DNA of 64,000 nt, from contig NZ_LIPF01000004.1 in the NCBI RefSeq assembly GCF_001905385.1, positions 558,001 to 622,000 of the forward strand, given 5' to 3'. The first letter of the stretch is position 1, and each line of letters starts with the position of its first letter. This stretch comes from Streptomyces sp. CB02414 (GTDB lineage: Bacteria; Actinomycetota; Actinomycetes; Streptomycetales; Streptomycetaceae). Below, in pieces: positions 43,809 to 52,560 of the stretch. The translations under genes and the position numbers were made by a program. Under the pieces are notes generated by a model. The model saw only the letters and a list, made by a program, of their open reading frames with translations, was not told the DNA's origin and ran no database searches.

Positions 43809-44582
43809 ATGGCGCGGCACGGTGGCGGACGGGCCTGGTACGGCAAAGTGGCCGGGGCGGCCCTCGGAGTGACGGTCCTCGCGGTCGGCGCCTCGGTGTG
43901 GACCGCGCAGGCCGGACCCGTGGGCGCGGCGGCACCGAAGGCGACCGCGCCGGCCACGCCGGACAGTGACATCGAGCCGGTCGACCCGGCCATCGCGCAC
44001 GCCTCCGACGAGGGAGCGCGGGGCGTCAACATCACCGTCGACGACGGGCCCGACCCCACCTGGACGCCGCAAGTGCTCGCCGTGCTGCGTGAGTACGGGG
44101 TCAAGGCCACGTTCTGCGTGACGGGCACGCAGGCCCAGGCCCACCCGGACCTCGTGAAGGACGTCGTCGCGGCCGGGCACCGGCTGTGCGACCACTCGGT
44201 GTCGCACGACACCGCCATGGACAAGAAGTCCGAGGAGTACCAGTCCAAGGAGATCCTCGACGCCGAGCGCATGATCACCGAGGCGTCCGGCGGCGTACGG
44301 CCGATGTACTACAGGGCCCCCGGCGGTGCCTTCACCCCCCACAGCCGCAAGCTGGCCGCGTCCCGGGGCATGCGTCCACTGGGCTGGAACGTGGACACCA
44401 AGGACTTCGAGCGGCCCGGCACGGACGCCATCGTCGCCACCGTCCAGCGCGAGCTGCGCAACGGGCCGACGATCCTCTTCCACGACGCCGGGGGCGACCG
44501 CGCCCAGACGGTCGAAGCCCTGCGCAGGGTCCTCCCCTGGCTCAGGGAGCAGGGATACTCGTTCGGCTTTCCGGTCCACTGA
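43809..44582 (+). CDS. secreted polysaccharide deacetylase (NodB homology)
   Basis: A 257-residue exported enzyme. The signal peptide includes KVAGAALGVTVLAVGASVWT and is cleaved near residue 36. The NodB domain shows the metal-binding Asp pair in ITVDDGPDPTWTP, the H-x-x-x-H motif in LCDHSVSHDT, the YYRAPGGAF motif and ILFHDAGGDRAQT with the catalytic His. It probably removes acetyl groups from cell-wall or chitin-type polysaccharides. The ATG at 43809 follows AAGGCGGGACGG. Confidence 0.88.
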   Translation: MARHGGGRAWYGKVAGAALGVTVLAVGASVWTAQAGPVGAAAPKATAPATPDSDIEPVDPAIAHASDEGARGVNITVDDGPDPTWTPQVLAVLREYGVKATFCVTGTQAQAHPDLVKDVVAAGHRLCDHSVSHDTAMDKKSEEYQSKEILDAERMITEASGGVRPMYYRAPGGAFTPHSRKLAASRGMRPLGWNVDTKDFERPGTDAIVATVQRELRNGPTILFHDAGGDRAQTVEALRRVLPWLREQGYSFGFPVH

Positions 44583-44634
44583 CACCTTCCGCCGCCCGGG
44601 CCGGGGCCCCTGCTCTGTTCGTGCGGTGCCGGGG

Positions 44635-46125
44635 TCAGTGGCTGCCGGCGAGTTCTCCGGTGAGCTTGCCGTGGAGGTCGGCGCTGGGGTCGTTGAGGCC
44701 GGTGATCTCCACCGTCTTGCCGCGCTGGGCGTACTTGGTCTCGATGGCGTCGAGTGCGGCGACGGAGGAGGCGTCCCAGATGTGGGCGGAGGAGAGGTCG
44801 ATGACGACCTTCTCCGGGTCGCCCGCGTAGTCGAACTGGCCGACGAGGTCGTTGGAGGAGGCGAAGAACAGCTCGCCGGTGACCCGGTAGACGACCGTGC
44901 CGCCGTCGGGGTCGGTTACGGCGGTGACCTGGGCGAGATGCGCGACGCGCCTGGCGAAGATGACCATGGCGGTGAGGGAGCCGACCACGACACCGATGGC
45001 GAGGTTGTCGGTGGCGACCACGACGATCACGGTGATGACCATCACGGCGATCTCACCGGTGGGCATCCGCTTGAGGGTCTTGGGCGCGATGGAGTGCCAG
45101 TCGAAGGTGCCGAAGGCGACCATGACCATGACGGCGACCAGGGCGGCCATGGGAATGTCCGAGACGATGGGCCCGAAGGCGATGCACAGCACCATCAGGA
45201 ACGAGCCCGCCAGGAACGTGGAGACGCGGGTACGGGCGCCGGAGACCTTCACATTGATCATGGTCTGGCCGATCATGGCGCAGCCGCCCATGCCGCCGAA
45301 GAAGCCGGTGACGACGTTGGCGATGCCCTGCCCGATGGACTCGCGGGTCTTGGAGGAGTGGGTGTCGGTGATGTCGTCGACCAGCTTCGCGGTCATCAGC
45401 GACTCCATCAGGCCGACCAGCGCCATGGCGAGGGCATAGGGGGCGATGGTCGTCAGAGTGTCCAGGGTGAAGGGCACGTCCGGCAGGCCCGGCACCGGCA
45501 GCGAGGACGGCAGCTCGCCCTTGTCGCCCACGGTCGGCACCGCGATCCCGGCTGCCACGGTGATCACGGTGAGGATCACGATGGACACCAGGGGCGCCGG
45601 GACGACCTTGGTGACCTTCGGGAAGAGCACCATCAGCGCCAGACCACCGAGGAGCAGCGGGTACACCGGCCAGGGCACGTCGTGCATCTCCGGCACCTGC
45701 GCCATGAAGATCATGATGGCGAGGGCGTTGACGAAGCCGGTCATCACCGAGCGCGGCACGAACCGCATGAGCTTGGCCACGCCCACCGCGCCCAGGACGA
45801 TCTGGAAGACGCCTGCCAGGATGACGGTCGCGACCAGGTAGCCGAGGCCGTGCTCGCGGTTGACGGGCGCGATGACGAGCGCGACCGCGCCGGTGGCGGC
45901 GGAGATCATCGCGCGGCGTCCACCGACGATGGAGATCGTCACGGCCATGGTGAACGAGGCGAACAAGCCGACCGCAGGGTCGACACCGGCGATGATCGAG
46001 AAGGAGATCGCCTCAGGGATCAGGGCCAGGGCGACGACCAGGCCGGCCAGGACCTCGGTGCGCCAGACCTTCGGGTTGTTCAGCCAGTCGGGGCGCAGGC
46101 CACGCAGGCGCGCCGCAGGAGTCAC
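44635..46125 (-). CDS. SulP-family anion transporter with STAS domain
   Basis: A 496-residue membrane transporter. About ten to twelve membrane segments start with LAGLVVALALIPEAISFSII, a SulP hallmark. VTGFFGGMGGCAMIGQTMIN and SGARTRVSTFLAG follow. The C-terminal STAS domain (about residues 395-496) contains LFFASSNDLVGQF and VVIDLSSAHIWDASSVAALD. The family moves sulfate, bicarbonate or other anions. GTG 46125 is chosen for the start; a TTG at 46140 is also possible. It is divergent from a MerR regulator, with a strong dyad between them. Confidence 0.88.
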   Translation of the reverse strand: MTPAARLRGLRPDWLNNPKVWRTEVLAGLVVALALIPEAISFSIIAGVDPAVGLFASFTMAVTISIVGGRRAMISAATGAVALVIAPVNREHGLGYLVATVILAGVFQIVLGAVGVAKLMRFVPRSVMTGFVNALAIMIFMAQVPEMHDVPWPVYPLLLGGLALMVLFPKVTKVVPAPLVSIVILTVITVAAGIAVPTVGDKGELPSSLPVPGLPDVPFTLDTLTTIAPYALAMALVGLMESLMTAKLVDDITDTHSSKTRESIGQGIANVVTGFFGGMGGCAMIGQTMINVKVSGARTRVSTFLAGSFLMVLCIAFGPIVSDIPMAALVAVMVMVAFGTFDWHSIAPKTLKRMPTGEIAVMVITVIVVVATDNLAIGVVVGSLTAMVIFARRVAHLAQVTAVTDPDGGTVVYRVTGELFFASSNDLVGQFDYAGDPEKVVIDLSSAHIWDASSVAALDAIETKYAQRGKTVEITGLNDPSADLHGKLTGELAGSH

Positions 46126-46550
46126 AGCAGCAGAAGACAAGGAGATGCGTACCTGTCGTGCTCGGGCGCACGCCGGCGGCAGGCCGGGGCGCGCGGGAAG
46201 GGTGAGCAGGGGCCGGGCCGGCACCCCGCGGACGGCCCGCAGAGCGGGCGGGTGAGTCGGAAGGGGGAGGGACGAGAGCGGGGCGGCGCACACGCGCAGC
46301 CGGGCGGCTCACATCCGCGGGCGAAGGGTCACGGCGGGCAGGCGGCGGCGATGGGCGTCATGGGCTCGCGCACGCTCACTCCTGCAAGAATCGAGTCTTC
46401 GCCGGGGGCGTCGTCGGCCCCGGAAACGGCAGAGGCAGGACGGACGGGCCGCCCTCACCGACGACAACTCTACCCTAACGTTAGAGTAGGGGTCGGGCGG
46501 GGTCACACGGGAAGCGGCCCGCCACGACGGGAAGAGCCAGGAGAACGGCG
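46126..46550. other. SulP-MerR divergent intergenic region
   Basis: No gene is seen in 425 bases. It holds the divergent promoters and the dyad at 46470-46489. The A/T-rich island around the dyad stands out from its GC-rich surroundings. Confidence 0.6.
46470..46489. promoter_or_regulatory. MerR-type operator between SulP and merR genes
   Basis: CTACCCTAACGTTAGAGTAG is a 20-base dyad with only one mismatched pair. Its core CTAACGTTAG is perfect. It lies 62 bases before the merR start, in the only A/T-rich patch of the region. Confidence 0.7.
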
Positions 46551-46973
46551 TTGGACGACAAGCACATGCAGATCGGCGAGGTCGCCGCGCGGACGGAGCT
46601 GTCCCTGCGCACCATCCGGCACTACGAGGAGACCGGTCTGGTCATCCCTTCCGCCCGCTCCCAGGGGGGCTTCCGCCTCTACACCGAGACCGACGTCGCC
46701 CGGCTCATGGTCATCCGCCGGATGAAGCCGCTCGGTTTCACCCTGGAGCAGATGCGCGACCTGCTGGACGCCACCGACCGTCTGGACGGCGACGGCGTTC
46801 TCGACACCGACGAGCACGAGGCCCTGCTGGAGCGCGTCCGCACGTACCAGCAGACCGCCGCCGAACAGGTGGAGAAACTGCGGGTCCAGCTGGCCCGCGC
46901 CGAGGACTTCGCAGCCACCCTGGCCGCCCGCCTGGCCCAGAACACTCCGGACGCCCGCGTCCGGAAGCCATGA
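46551..46973 (+). CDS. MerR-family regulator
   Basis: A 140-residue regulator. The HTH and wing read QIGEVAARTELSLRTIRHYE and GFRLYTETDVARLMVIRRMK (residues 6-55), followed by a long dimerisation coiled coil (about residues 85-130). There is no Cys-rich metal-binding loop, so it is not an obvious metal sensor. TTG 46551 has GGAG seven bases upstream; ATG 46566 is an alternative. It is divergent from the SulP transporter and probably controls it. Confidence 0.85.
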   Translation: MDDKHMQIGEVAARTELSLRTIRHYEETGLVIPSARSQGGFRLYTETDVARLMVIRRMKPLGFTLEQMRDLLDATDRLDGDGVLDTDEHEALLERVRTYQQTAAEQVEKLRVQLARAEDFAATLAARLAQNTPDARVRKP

Positions 46974-47020
46974 GGGTCACAGCACCCCCATACTCGCGCA
47001 GGGCCCAGGGCTGACGGCAG

Positions 47021-47443
47021 TCACCTGAGTGCGCCGACAGTACCCGCCGCGATCCAGGTTGCGAGGGCCAGGAGTGCCGTGGCGATCGCGTTCATCACCA
47101 TTCCCTGTCGAGGCTCGAGCCGACGAGTAAGCAGTGACACCAGAGCCGCGTACCCGGACCCTCCCAGGATGCCCGTCGAGTGGTGCAGAGGGCCGATCAG
47201 CGGTCGCTCAAGGATCCGCCGGAGTCCTGCCCGAAGTCCGACAGCGAACGGACACATGAAGCCGAGCGGCCCGAACAACGCGACCAAGGGCGCCACCTGT
47301 ACCCGCTCGGTGACCATCGTGAGCACGACCTTGGGAAGCATCGAGCTGTCCGGCGGATCACCACTGATGGTCGACGAGTCGCCGCTCGGCAGGGAGACGA
47401 GTACGAGCCAAGCCGGACCGCCGCATCTGTGAGATGGCGGCAA
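47021..47443 (-). CDS. possible small membrane protein, function unknown
   Basis: An open frame of 140 codons whose later part has hydrophobic stretches (VQVAPLVALFGPLGFMCPFA and MNAIATALLALATWIAAGTV). No family is recognised and no clear ribosome site precedes 47443; an internal ATG at 47341 would give 106 residues. Codon bias is moderate. It may be a genuine minor gene or chance. Confidence 0.4.
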   Translation of the reverse strand: MPPSHRCGGPAWLVLVSLPSGDSSTISGDPPDSSMLPKVVLTMVTERVQVAPLVALFGPLGFMCPFAVGLRAGLRRILERPLIGPLHHSTGILGGSGYAALVSLLTRRLEPRQGMVMNAIATALLALATWIAAGTVGALR

Positions 47444-47694
47444 GCAGGCCGGTACCCGCGCTGACCGATGTCTTCTCGTCGACGACCGGGAGGAGAACGT
47501 CGAGGCGGCACGTGAGCCGGGGATGACTACGGTGCTCTCTCGCGCCGTCGACGGTCTGAGAGGGGCCCTGGCCGGGCTGCTCGACCGGTCACCCCACCCA
47601 CCACGCCAGGTGCGAACAGGACCGGTAAGCCCTTGCGGAAGCCCTCCGCGCCGACGTGTACGCCGCGACCGACACCGCGATGCCGGTCGGTGCG
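47444..47694. other. intergenic stretch, nothing recognised
   Basis: These 251 bases separate the doubtful membrane ORF and the phosphatase gene end. No coding signal or clear repeat was seen. Confidence 0.4.
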
Positions 47695-49413
47695 CTACCC
47701 GCTGTGCGGCGCGATCCGGCGCAGGGCCAGGAGGGTGGCGTCGTCCGAACGGTGCGGGCCGTCAAGGCGTGCGACGAGGTGCTCGGCGTAGGCGTGCAGC
47801 CCCTCCCGGACCGGGCCCGGGGTTGCCGTCCGCAAGGAGGCCTCGGCGGCGTCGAGGAAGCGCAGTGTGTCAAGGTCCGGGTCACCGTCCCGGCGCTCGG
47901 TGAGGCCGTCCGAGTAGATGAGGACGATGTCGCCGATCCGGAGCGGGATCTCGTCGGCGGTGTAGACCGCGCCGGTCAGCACACCGAGGGGAAGTCCCGG
48001 TCCGCCGGGCGGGGCGGGCAGGGAGGTGGCGCGCCCGTCGCGGACCAGCACCGGGGTGGGGTGTCCGGCAGTTACCCAGCGCAGCAACTGCCGCTCGGGA
48101 TGGTAGCTGGCGATGACGCCGGTGGCGGTGGACTCGGTGCCGTCGGCGCAGGCGGTCTCGTTGAGCCAGTACGTAAGCTGCTCGACCGGCTGCTCTGTGT
48201 GGGCGAGCCCGGCAAGGGCATAGCGCAGCTTCGCCATCAGGGTGACGTCGGACAGTCCGTGCCCCCGGGCGTCACCGAGAGCGACCAGGAGCCGGCCGTC
48301 CGGCAGTTTGCGGGCCTTGTACCAGTCGCCCCCCACTCCCGCCTCGCGTGCGTCCGGCCGGTAGACGGCTGCGGCCTGGAGACCGTAGGCGGCCAGCTCG
48401 TCGTGGAAGTGCGGCAGTACCGCTTCCCGCAGGGCCTCCGCGACCTCCCCGAGCGTCTTGGCGTGCTGGCGCTGACGACGTGCTTCTCGTTCGGCGTGGT
48501 CTGCTGTCTCACGGCGGCGGCGTTCGGCGGTGACGTCGGTGAGTACGGCGCGGACGCCCCAGACCATGGTCCCGGGGGCGATCCGTACGGGCTCGGCGAT
48601 CATGCGGGTGATCCGGTTGGTCCTGCCGGGCAGGCGCAGTGTGCAGTCCGCGGTCCGCTTCCGCAGGATGACGTCGTACAGCATCTGGTAGAGGCCGGGC
48701 AGACTGTCCTCCGTGACGGTGCCCGCGAGGTCGGACAGGGTGGGCAGCGCGGCGCCGTCGGCCAGCCCGAGGACCTGTCGGAATCCCAGGGAAGGCTCGA
48801 CGCCGTCGTCCCCGAGATTCCACTCCGCCCAGCATGTGCGTACCAGCTGCTGGGCGGCGGTGGCCATGTGCCTGCGGTGACCGGGTTCCCAGGTGGGCAG
48901 CAGCTGGCCACCGCAGGGGCTGACACGGACTTCGGTGATGAGCCTTACCGGCCCGGAAGGGCTGCCGAGCACCCACTCGACGGCTTCGGGGCCCTGGGCC
49001 GCACGGTCACGGTGCGCGCGGCTGATCATCCTGACGATCGGCGTCCGGCGCAGGGAGGGAAACCGTGTGTACAGCGACACGGGCCCCGACCACCATGAGA
49101 GCGTGCCTTCGGGGAGCCGCTCGGTCACGTAGGCGACGGCCGCCGCGTTCTGGGTCGTGTAGAGGGTGTCGACGATCTCACCGTCGTCACCGGGCACGGG
49201 GGTCACCAACAGGGCCGGCACGGGGAGCGCGTCGAGGACCTCCTGTCCCGTCGGGGCCGGCGGCACTGGCGGAACCTGTGGTGGGGGATGTCTGTCGGGA
49301 GCGGCCTGGTGGTCGGTGTAGTAGTCCCGTGTGTAGGACCGGATGCGCCGGCGCTGGGCCTGCAGCAACCCTCTGATCGCCTCCCGCTCCAGACGGGCGC
49401 GTGCGTCGGGCAC
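47695..49413 (-). CDS. PAS-containing SpoIIE/PP2C-type serine phosphatase
   Basis: A 572-residue cytosolic regulator. The first 330 residues hold PAS-like sensor segments (EVLDALPVPALLVTPVPGDD). A short coiled linker (RRRRETADHAEREARRQRQH) follows. The C-terminal PP2C domain contains GVGGDWYKARKLPDGRLLVA, LGDARGHGLSDVTLMAKLRY, VTAGHPTPVL and LIYSDGLTERRDGD, with metal-binding Asp residues in place. Such proteins dephosphorylate anti-sigma-factor antagonists. The start is uncertain: GTG 49413 is used, but no ribosome site is visible and an upstream segment in another frame may belong to the protein. Confidence 0.85.
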   Translation of the reverse strand: MPDARARLEREAIRGLLQAQRRRIRSYTRDYYTDHQAAPDRHPPPQVPPVPPAPTGQEVLDALPVPALLVTPVPGDDGEIVDTLYTTQNAAAVAYVTERLPEGTLSWWSGPVSLYTRFPSLRRTPIVRMISRAHRDRAAQGPEAVEWVLGSPSGPVRLITEVRVSPCGGQLLPTWEPGHRRHMATAAQQLVRTCWAEWNLGDDGVEPSLGFRQVLGLADGAALPTLSDLAGTVTEDSLPGLYQMLYDVILRKRTADCTLRLPGRTNRITRMIAEPVRIAPGTMVWGVRAVLTDVTAERRRRETADHAEREARRQRQHAKTLGEVAEALREAVLPHFHDELAAYGLQAAAVYRPDAREAGVGGDWYKARKLPDGRLLVALGDARGHGLSDVTLMAKLRYALAGLAHTEQPVEQLTYWLNETACADGTESTATGVIASYHPERQLLRWVTAGHPTPVLVRDGRATSLPAPPGGPGLPLGVLTGAVYTADEIPLRIGDIVLIYSDGLTERRDGDPDLDTLRFLDAAEASLRTATPGPVREGLHAYAEHLVARLDGPHRSDDATLLALRRIAPHSG

Positions 49414-49801
49414 CCGGGGGGGAGATGATCCATGAGGGCTCGGGCCTCCAGCGACGCACAGCGGGGGCAGTAAAGAACAGCCTCGTCCCGGGGGCGGCGG
49501 TCGGCCACTGGTGTTACGCCGTGCGAAGCGCCTCGCCGGCCTGCGCCCGGGTGACCTCCCGGACCTCGCGCGGCGATCCGCCCCCTGTTCGCCGTGCGCG
49601 ACCAGCATGTCGCCGGGGTGTTCTTCGTGCCGGCGGGTCACGCCGCTCGCCCGCCGCCCAGCTCAACGATCACTGCCGGGCGGCTTCTCGGTATCGTCAA
49701 CGTCCACCTCGATCCCTCGGACCACGTCGGGGGGTGCTTCGCTCCTTCGGCAGCGGTGCTTCAATGAACCGTCGTTCCTGATCCGGTGAAGGAGAAACGC
49801 T
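49414..49801. other. intergenic stretch with possible frameshifted 5' end of the phosphatase gene
   Basis: On the minus strand, from GTG 49508, an alternate frame encodes a short stretch with DEAVLYCPRCASLEARALMD. It would join the phosphatase frame after one base change in the run of seven Gs near 49415-49421. The rest, 49509-49801, shows no gene apart from the ribosome site of the glycosyltransferase. Confidence 0.4.
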
Positions 49802-50575
49802 GTGTCCTTGGTGTCTGTCGTGATGCCCGTGTACAACTCGGCGGCCACCCTCGGTGCGGCCGTCCGATCGGTACTCACGCAGACCCACACCGACCTGGAG
49901 CTGCTGGTCACCGACGACCAGTCCTCCGACGGCTCCATGGACCTGCTGCGCGAGTTCGCCGCCCAGGACGAGCGCGTCCTGCCCCGTTCCGCGCCCGAGC
50001 GGGGAGGTGCGGGCCGGGCCCGCAACCTCGCCATCGAGCGGGCCCGCGGGGACTACATCGCCTTCCTCGACTCGGACGACATGTGGCTGCCGGAGAAGAC
50101 CGAGAAGCAGCTCGCCTTCGCCGCACAAGGCCACGCGCCGTTGACGTTCACCTCGTACTTCAAGATGGACGCCGACCATGACGGTGAGAGCACCGACTGG
50201 GCTCCCAACGGCCGGGTGATCCGTGCGCGGGAGCACGTGGACTACCGCGCCATGCTGGTCCGGGACCACATCGGTGCACTCACAGCCATGTACGACCGCA
50301 ACGTTCTCGGCACGAGGCTGATGCCGGAGATGCGCAAGCGTCAGGACTACGCCCTGTGGCTGTCGATCATGCGGGACGGCGCTGACGCCCGAGGCCTGGC
50401 CGAGCCGCTCGCGGTGTACAGGGCCCACCAGGCAGGATCGCTGTCCTCCAACAAGCTGTCGCTCGTGCAGTACAACTGGACCCTGTACCGCGAGCACGAG
50501 CATCTGTCGGTCCCGCGGTCGACGCGGGCGCTGGCCGGCGCTGTGTGGCAGTCGCTGCGGAACTCGCGCATTTGA
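49802..50575 (+). CDS. family 2 glycosyltransferase
   Basis: A 257-residue GT-A enzyme. The nucleotide-sugar site opens VSVVMPVYNSAATLGAAVRS with LLVTDDQSSDGSM. The D-x-D-like metal motif is in YIAFLDSDDMW (about residues 85-95). The acceptor-side motif is MRKRQDYALWLSIMR, where other members often have E/Q-D-x-x-L/W. There is no membrane segment. GTG 49802 follows GAAGGAGAAA. It stands alone, so the product cannot be named. Confidence 0.88.
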   Translation: MSLVSVVMPVYNSAATLGAAVRSVLTQTHTDLELLVTDDQSSDGSMDLLREFAAQDERVLPRSAPERGGAGRARNLAIERARGDYIAFLDSDDMWLPEKTEKQLAFAAQGHAPLTFTSYFKMDADHDGESTDWAPNGRVIRAREHVDYRAMLVRDHIGALTAMYDRNVLGTRLMPEMRKRQDYALWLSIMRDGADARGLAEPLAVYRAHQAGSLSSNKLSLVQYNWTLYREHEHLSVPRSTRALAGAVWQSLRNSRI

Positions 50576-50626
50576 CCCCGCCCTCGTCAACGCACTGCGG
50601 ACGGACGGTGGGCGGATGGGCCCGTC

Positions 50627-51217
50627 CTACCGGGAGCCGGCGGAGCCGGTCCGGTCGTTTCGCGTGTGGGCCTCCAGGAGCAGGCGTGCGGCGGTTCGCG
50701 CGTGTACGGCCGGCGCAGCCGTTCCTGTGATCGCGGCTGTCGTGATGGCGCCCTCGGCCAGGAGCGCGAGCTGGTCGGTCATGTCCGTGGGCAGGCCGGA
50801 GGCCGCGACGAGGCCGGCGAGGTAGTCACGGAAGGCCTGCTTGTGATGGCGGGCCTGGTCGGCGACCTCGGAGGAGACGCCGCCGAGCTCTCCGAAGGAG
50901 TTGATGAAGGCACACCCGCGGTAGTCCGGTTCGGAGAACCATGTGTGCAGCCAGTCGAACACGGCGAGCAGCCGGTCGTCGGGGGCGGTGTGGGTGTCGA
51001 CGTGGCGGGCGAGGGCCCGCCTCCACTGTTCGTCGCGCCGCTGCAGGAACTGCAGCACGAGTGCCTCCTTGGAGGGGAACAGCTGGTAGAGGCGCTTGAG
51101 TGACACCCCCGAGGCGTTGCGTACCGCGTCCATTCCCACTGCCTGGATGCCCCGGCTGTAGAAGAGTTCCTCGGCAGCCTTGAGTGCCTGTTCCCGCGCC
51201 GCTTCGCGGTCCGCCAT
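50627..51217 (-). CDS. TetR-family repressor of the NTF2-like gene
   Basis: A 196-residue repressor. The HTH lies in MDAVRNASGVSLKRLYQLFP (about residues 29-48), followed by SKEALVLQFLQRRDEQW. The C-terminal domain contains GCAFINSFGELGG and AFRDYLAGLVAASG. ATG 51217 follows AAGGAGGAGAC. The two palindromes at 51234 and 51267 in the intergenic region are almost certainly its operators. It is divergent from the DUF1348-type gene, an arrangement often seen with TetR repressors of stress or detoxification genes. Confidence 0.88.
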   Translation of the reverse strand: MADREAAREQALKAAEELFYSRGIQAVGMDAVRNASGVSLKRLYQLFPSKEALVLQFLQRRDEQWRRALARHVDTHTAPDDRLLAVFDWLHTWFSEPDYRGCAFINSFGELGGVSSEVADQARHHKQAFRDYLAGLVAASGLPTDMTDQLALLAEGAITTAAITGTAAPAVHARTAARLLLEAHTRNDRTGSAGSR

Positions 51218-51233
51218 GTCTCCTCCTTGCAGC

Positions 51234-51282
51234 GAGAACCATCGTTCTCTAGTCTACAGACCAAGCGAGAACGGCCGTTCTC
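51234..51282. promoter_or_regulatory. paired TetR operators
   Basis: GAGAAC-CATC-GTTCTC (51234-51249) and GAGAACGGCCGTTCTC (51267-51282) share identical 6-base arms and 4-base centres. Their centres are 33 bases apart, about three helical turns, so both can be bound on the same face. They control both divergent genes. Confidence 0.85.
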
Positions 51283-51334
51283 ACGTTGGGTGGGATTCGC
51301 CGTGCTCACGAGGAGCCCGGAACAAGGAGCGACC

Positions 51335-51808
51335 ATGACGGAAGCCGTACGTCCCCCGGCACCGCCGTTCACGCGCGAGACTGCGATCGGGAAGGTCCGC
51401 CTCGCCGAGGACGCGTGGAACTCCCGTGATCCGCAGAGGGTGTCGCTGGGCTACACGGCGGACTCACGCTGGCGCAACCGTACGGAGTTCGCCACAGGCC
51501 GGGAAGCGATCGTCGCGTTGCTGACCCGGAAGTGGAACACCGAACTCGACTACCGACTGATCAAGGAGCTGTGGGCGTACGGCGACGACCGCATCGCGGT
51601 GCGCTTCGCCTACGAGCACCGCGACGACGCCGGCAACTGGTACCGCTCTTACGGCAACGAGAACTGGGAATTCGACGAGCACGGGCTGATGCGCACCCGG
51701 CACGCCTCCATCAACACGTTGCCGATCGCCGCGTCGGACCGCAGGTACTTCTGGCCACTGGGTCGTCGCCCTGACAGCCACCCTGGCCTGAGCGACCTCG
51801 GCTTCTGA
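51335..51808 (+). CDS. NTF2-like/DUF1348-family protein
   Basis: A 157-residue protein with the NTF2-like cone fold pattern of the DUF1348 family: AEDAWNSRDPQRVSLGYTAD, WRNRTEFATGREAIVALLTR, IAVRFAYEHRDDAGNWYRSY and ENWEFDEHGLM. These are small soluble proteins of unknown biochemical role, often under TetR control. ATG 51335 follows AAGGAGCG. It is divergent from the TetR gene. Confidence 0.82.
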   Translation: MTEAVRPPAPPFTRETAIGKVRLAEDAWNSRDPQRVSLGYTADSRWRNRTEFATGREAIVALLTRKWNTELDYRLIKELWAYGDDRIAVRFAYEHRDDAGNWYRSYGNENWEFDEHGLMRTRHASINTLPIAASDRRYFWPLGRRPDSHPGLSDLGF

Positions 51809-51956
51809 GGTGCCGGGCGGTCCGGCTCTGCGGGGCAGTCCCGCCGCGTCCGGAGGAAACCGCCGTCGCAGCCGTCCTGCCCTTCGGCAGCCGGGCGCCT
51901 CGGTCACATCGGTGGCGACGACGACCTCCCGATCAGCCTCTTGGGGCGCAGGCCGC

Positions 51957-52360
51957 TCACGGCCGCTCCCGGGACCGGCGCCGGCCGGCGGGGAGCCGGA
52001 CGGGCTCGACGCCGGGGACGATGGTGTTGAGGAGGGTGCCGATGGCCTCCACGGCCAGGGTGACGGCGTCGCCGGGCTTCAGCGGCGGCGGAGACTGCTC
52101 GCCGCGCCGGCCCCGCAGTTCGGCCAGGCAGCCGCCGTTGCCGCAGGTGCCCGAGCCGAGGACGTCACCCGGTACGACGCGGGTGCCGCGGGAGGCGTAG
52201 GCGGTCATCTCCTCGAAGGTCCAGCTCATGTTGGACAGCAGGTCCTCGCCGACCCTCTCGCCGTTGACCTCGGCGGTCAGGGCCAGGCGCAGGAAGCCGT
52301 CGGTGTCCCGGTACGGCTCCAGCTCGTCCACGGTGACCAGGTACGGACCGAGGGCGGCAT
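51957..52360 (-). pseudogene. fumarylacetoacetate-hydrolase-family gene, 3' fragment
   Basis: The fragment reads ALGPYLVTVDELEPYRDTDG, then MSWTFEEMTAYASRGTRVVP and GDVLGSGTCGNGGCLAELRG, the C-terminal part of FAH-family hydrolases with the substrate-loop GSGTC. The N-terminal half, including the metal-binding Glu residues, is missing. Upstream of about 52360 the frame changes to unrelated sequence that is antisense to a LysR-like fragment. It is therefore a truncated gene. Confidence 0.7.
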
Positions 52361-52361
52361 C

Positions 52362-52560
52362 GAGCCACGCGTCGAGGTCTCCGTCGACAGCTTCCAGGTC
52401 ATGCCGCTGCTGATCAGCGGTACCCGGCGCATCGCCCTGATCCAGGCCCGCCTCGCCCGGCTCCTCGCGCCGCTCGTCCCCGTACGCCCACGACGCGGCC
52501 CACATCTGGCTGCGCGAGACCGCCGCTCGCGTCGGCAGACGGACGGATGGCCGACGAGGC
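52362..52560 (+). pseudogene. LysR-family regulator, C-terminal fragments
   Basis: In one frame the sequence reads VDSFQVMPLLISGTRRIALI and QARLARLLA, typical of the LysR effector domain. After 52485 a second frame reads AHDAAHIWLRETAARVGRR, the usual C-terminal end. Roughly 20 residues between are missing and the frames differ, so there is an internal deletion. The N-terminal HTH is absent. It abuts the FAH fragment. Confidence 0.6.

Noticed and set aside
44576..44641. CCACTGAC/GTCAGTGG inverted repeat as terminator
   Set aside because: The arms are perfect but separated by a 50-base loop and lie over both stop codons; a functional terminator cannot be claimed.
44326..46725. Plus-strand frame of 799 codons opposite the SulP transporter
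   Set aside because: His/Asp/Gly-rich shadow without domains; the minus strand has SulP and STAS motifs.
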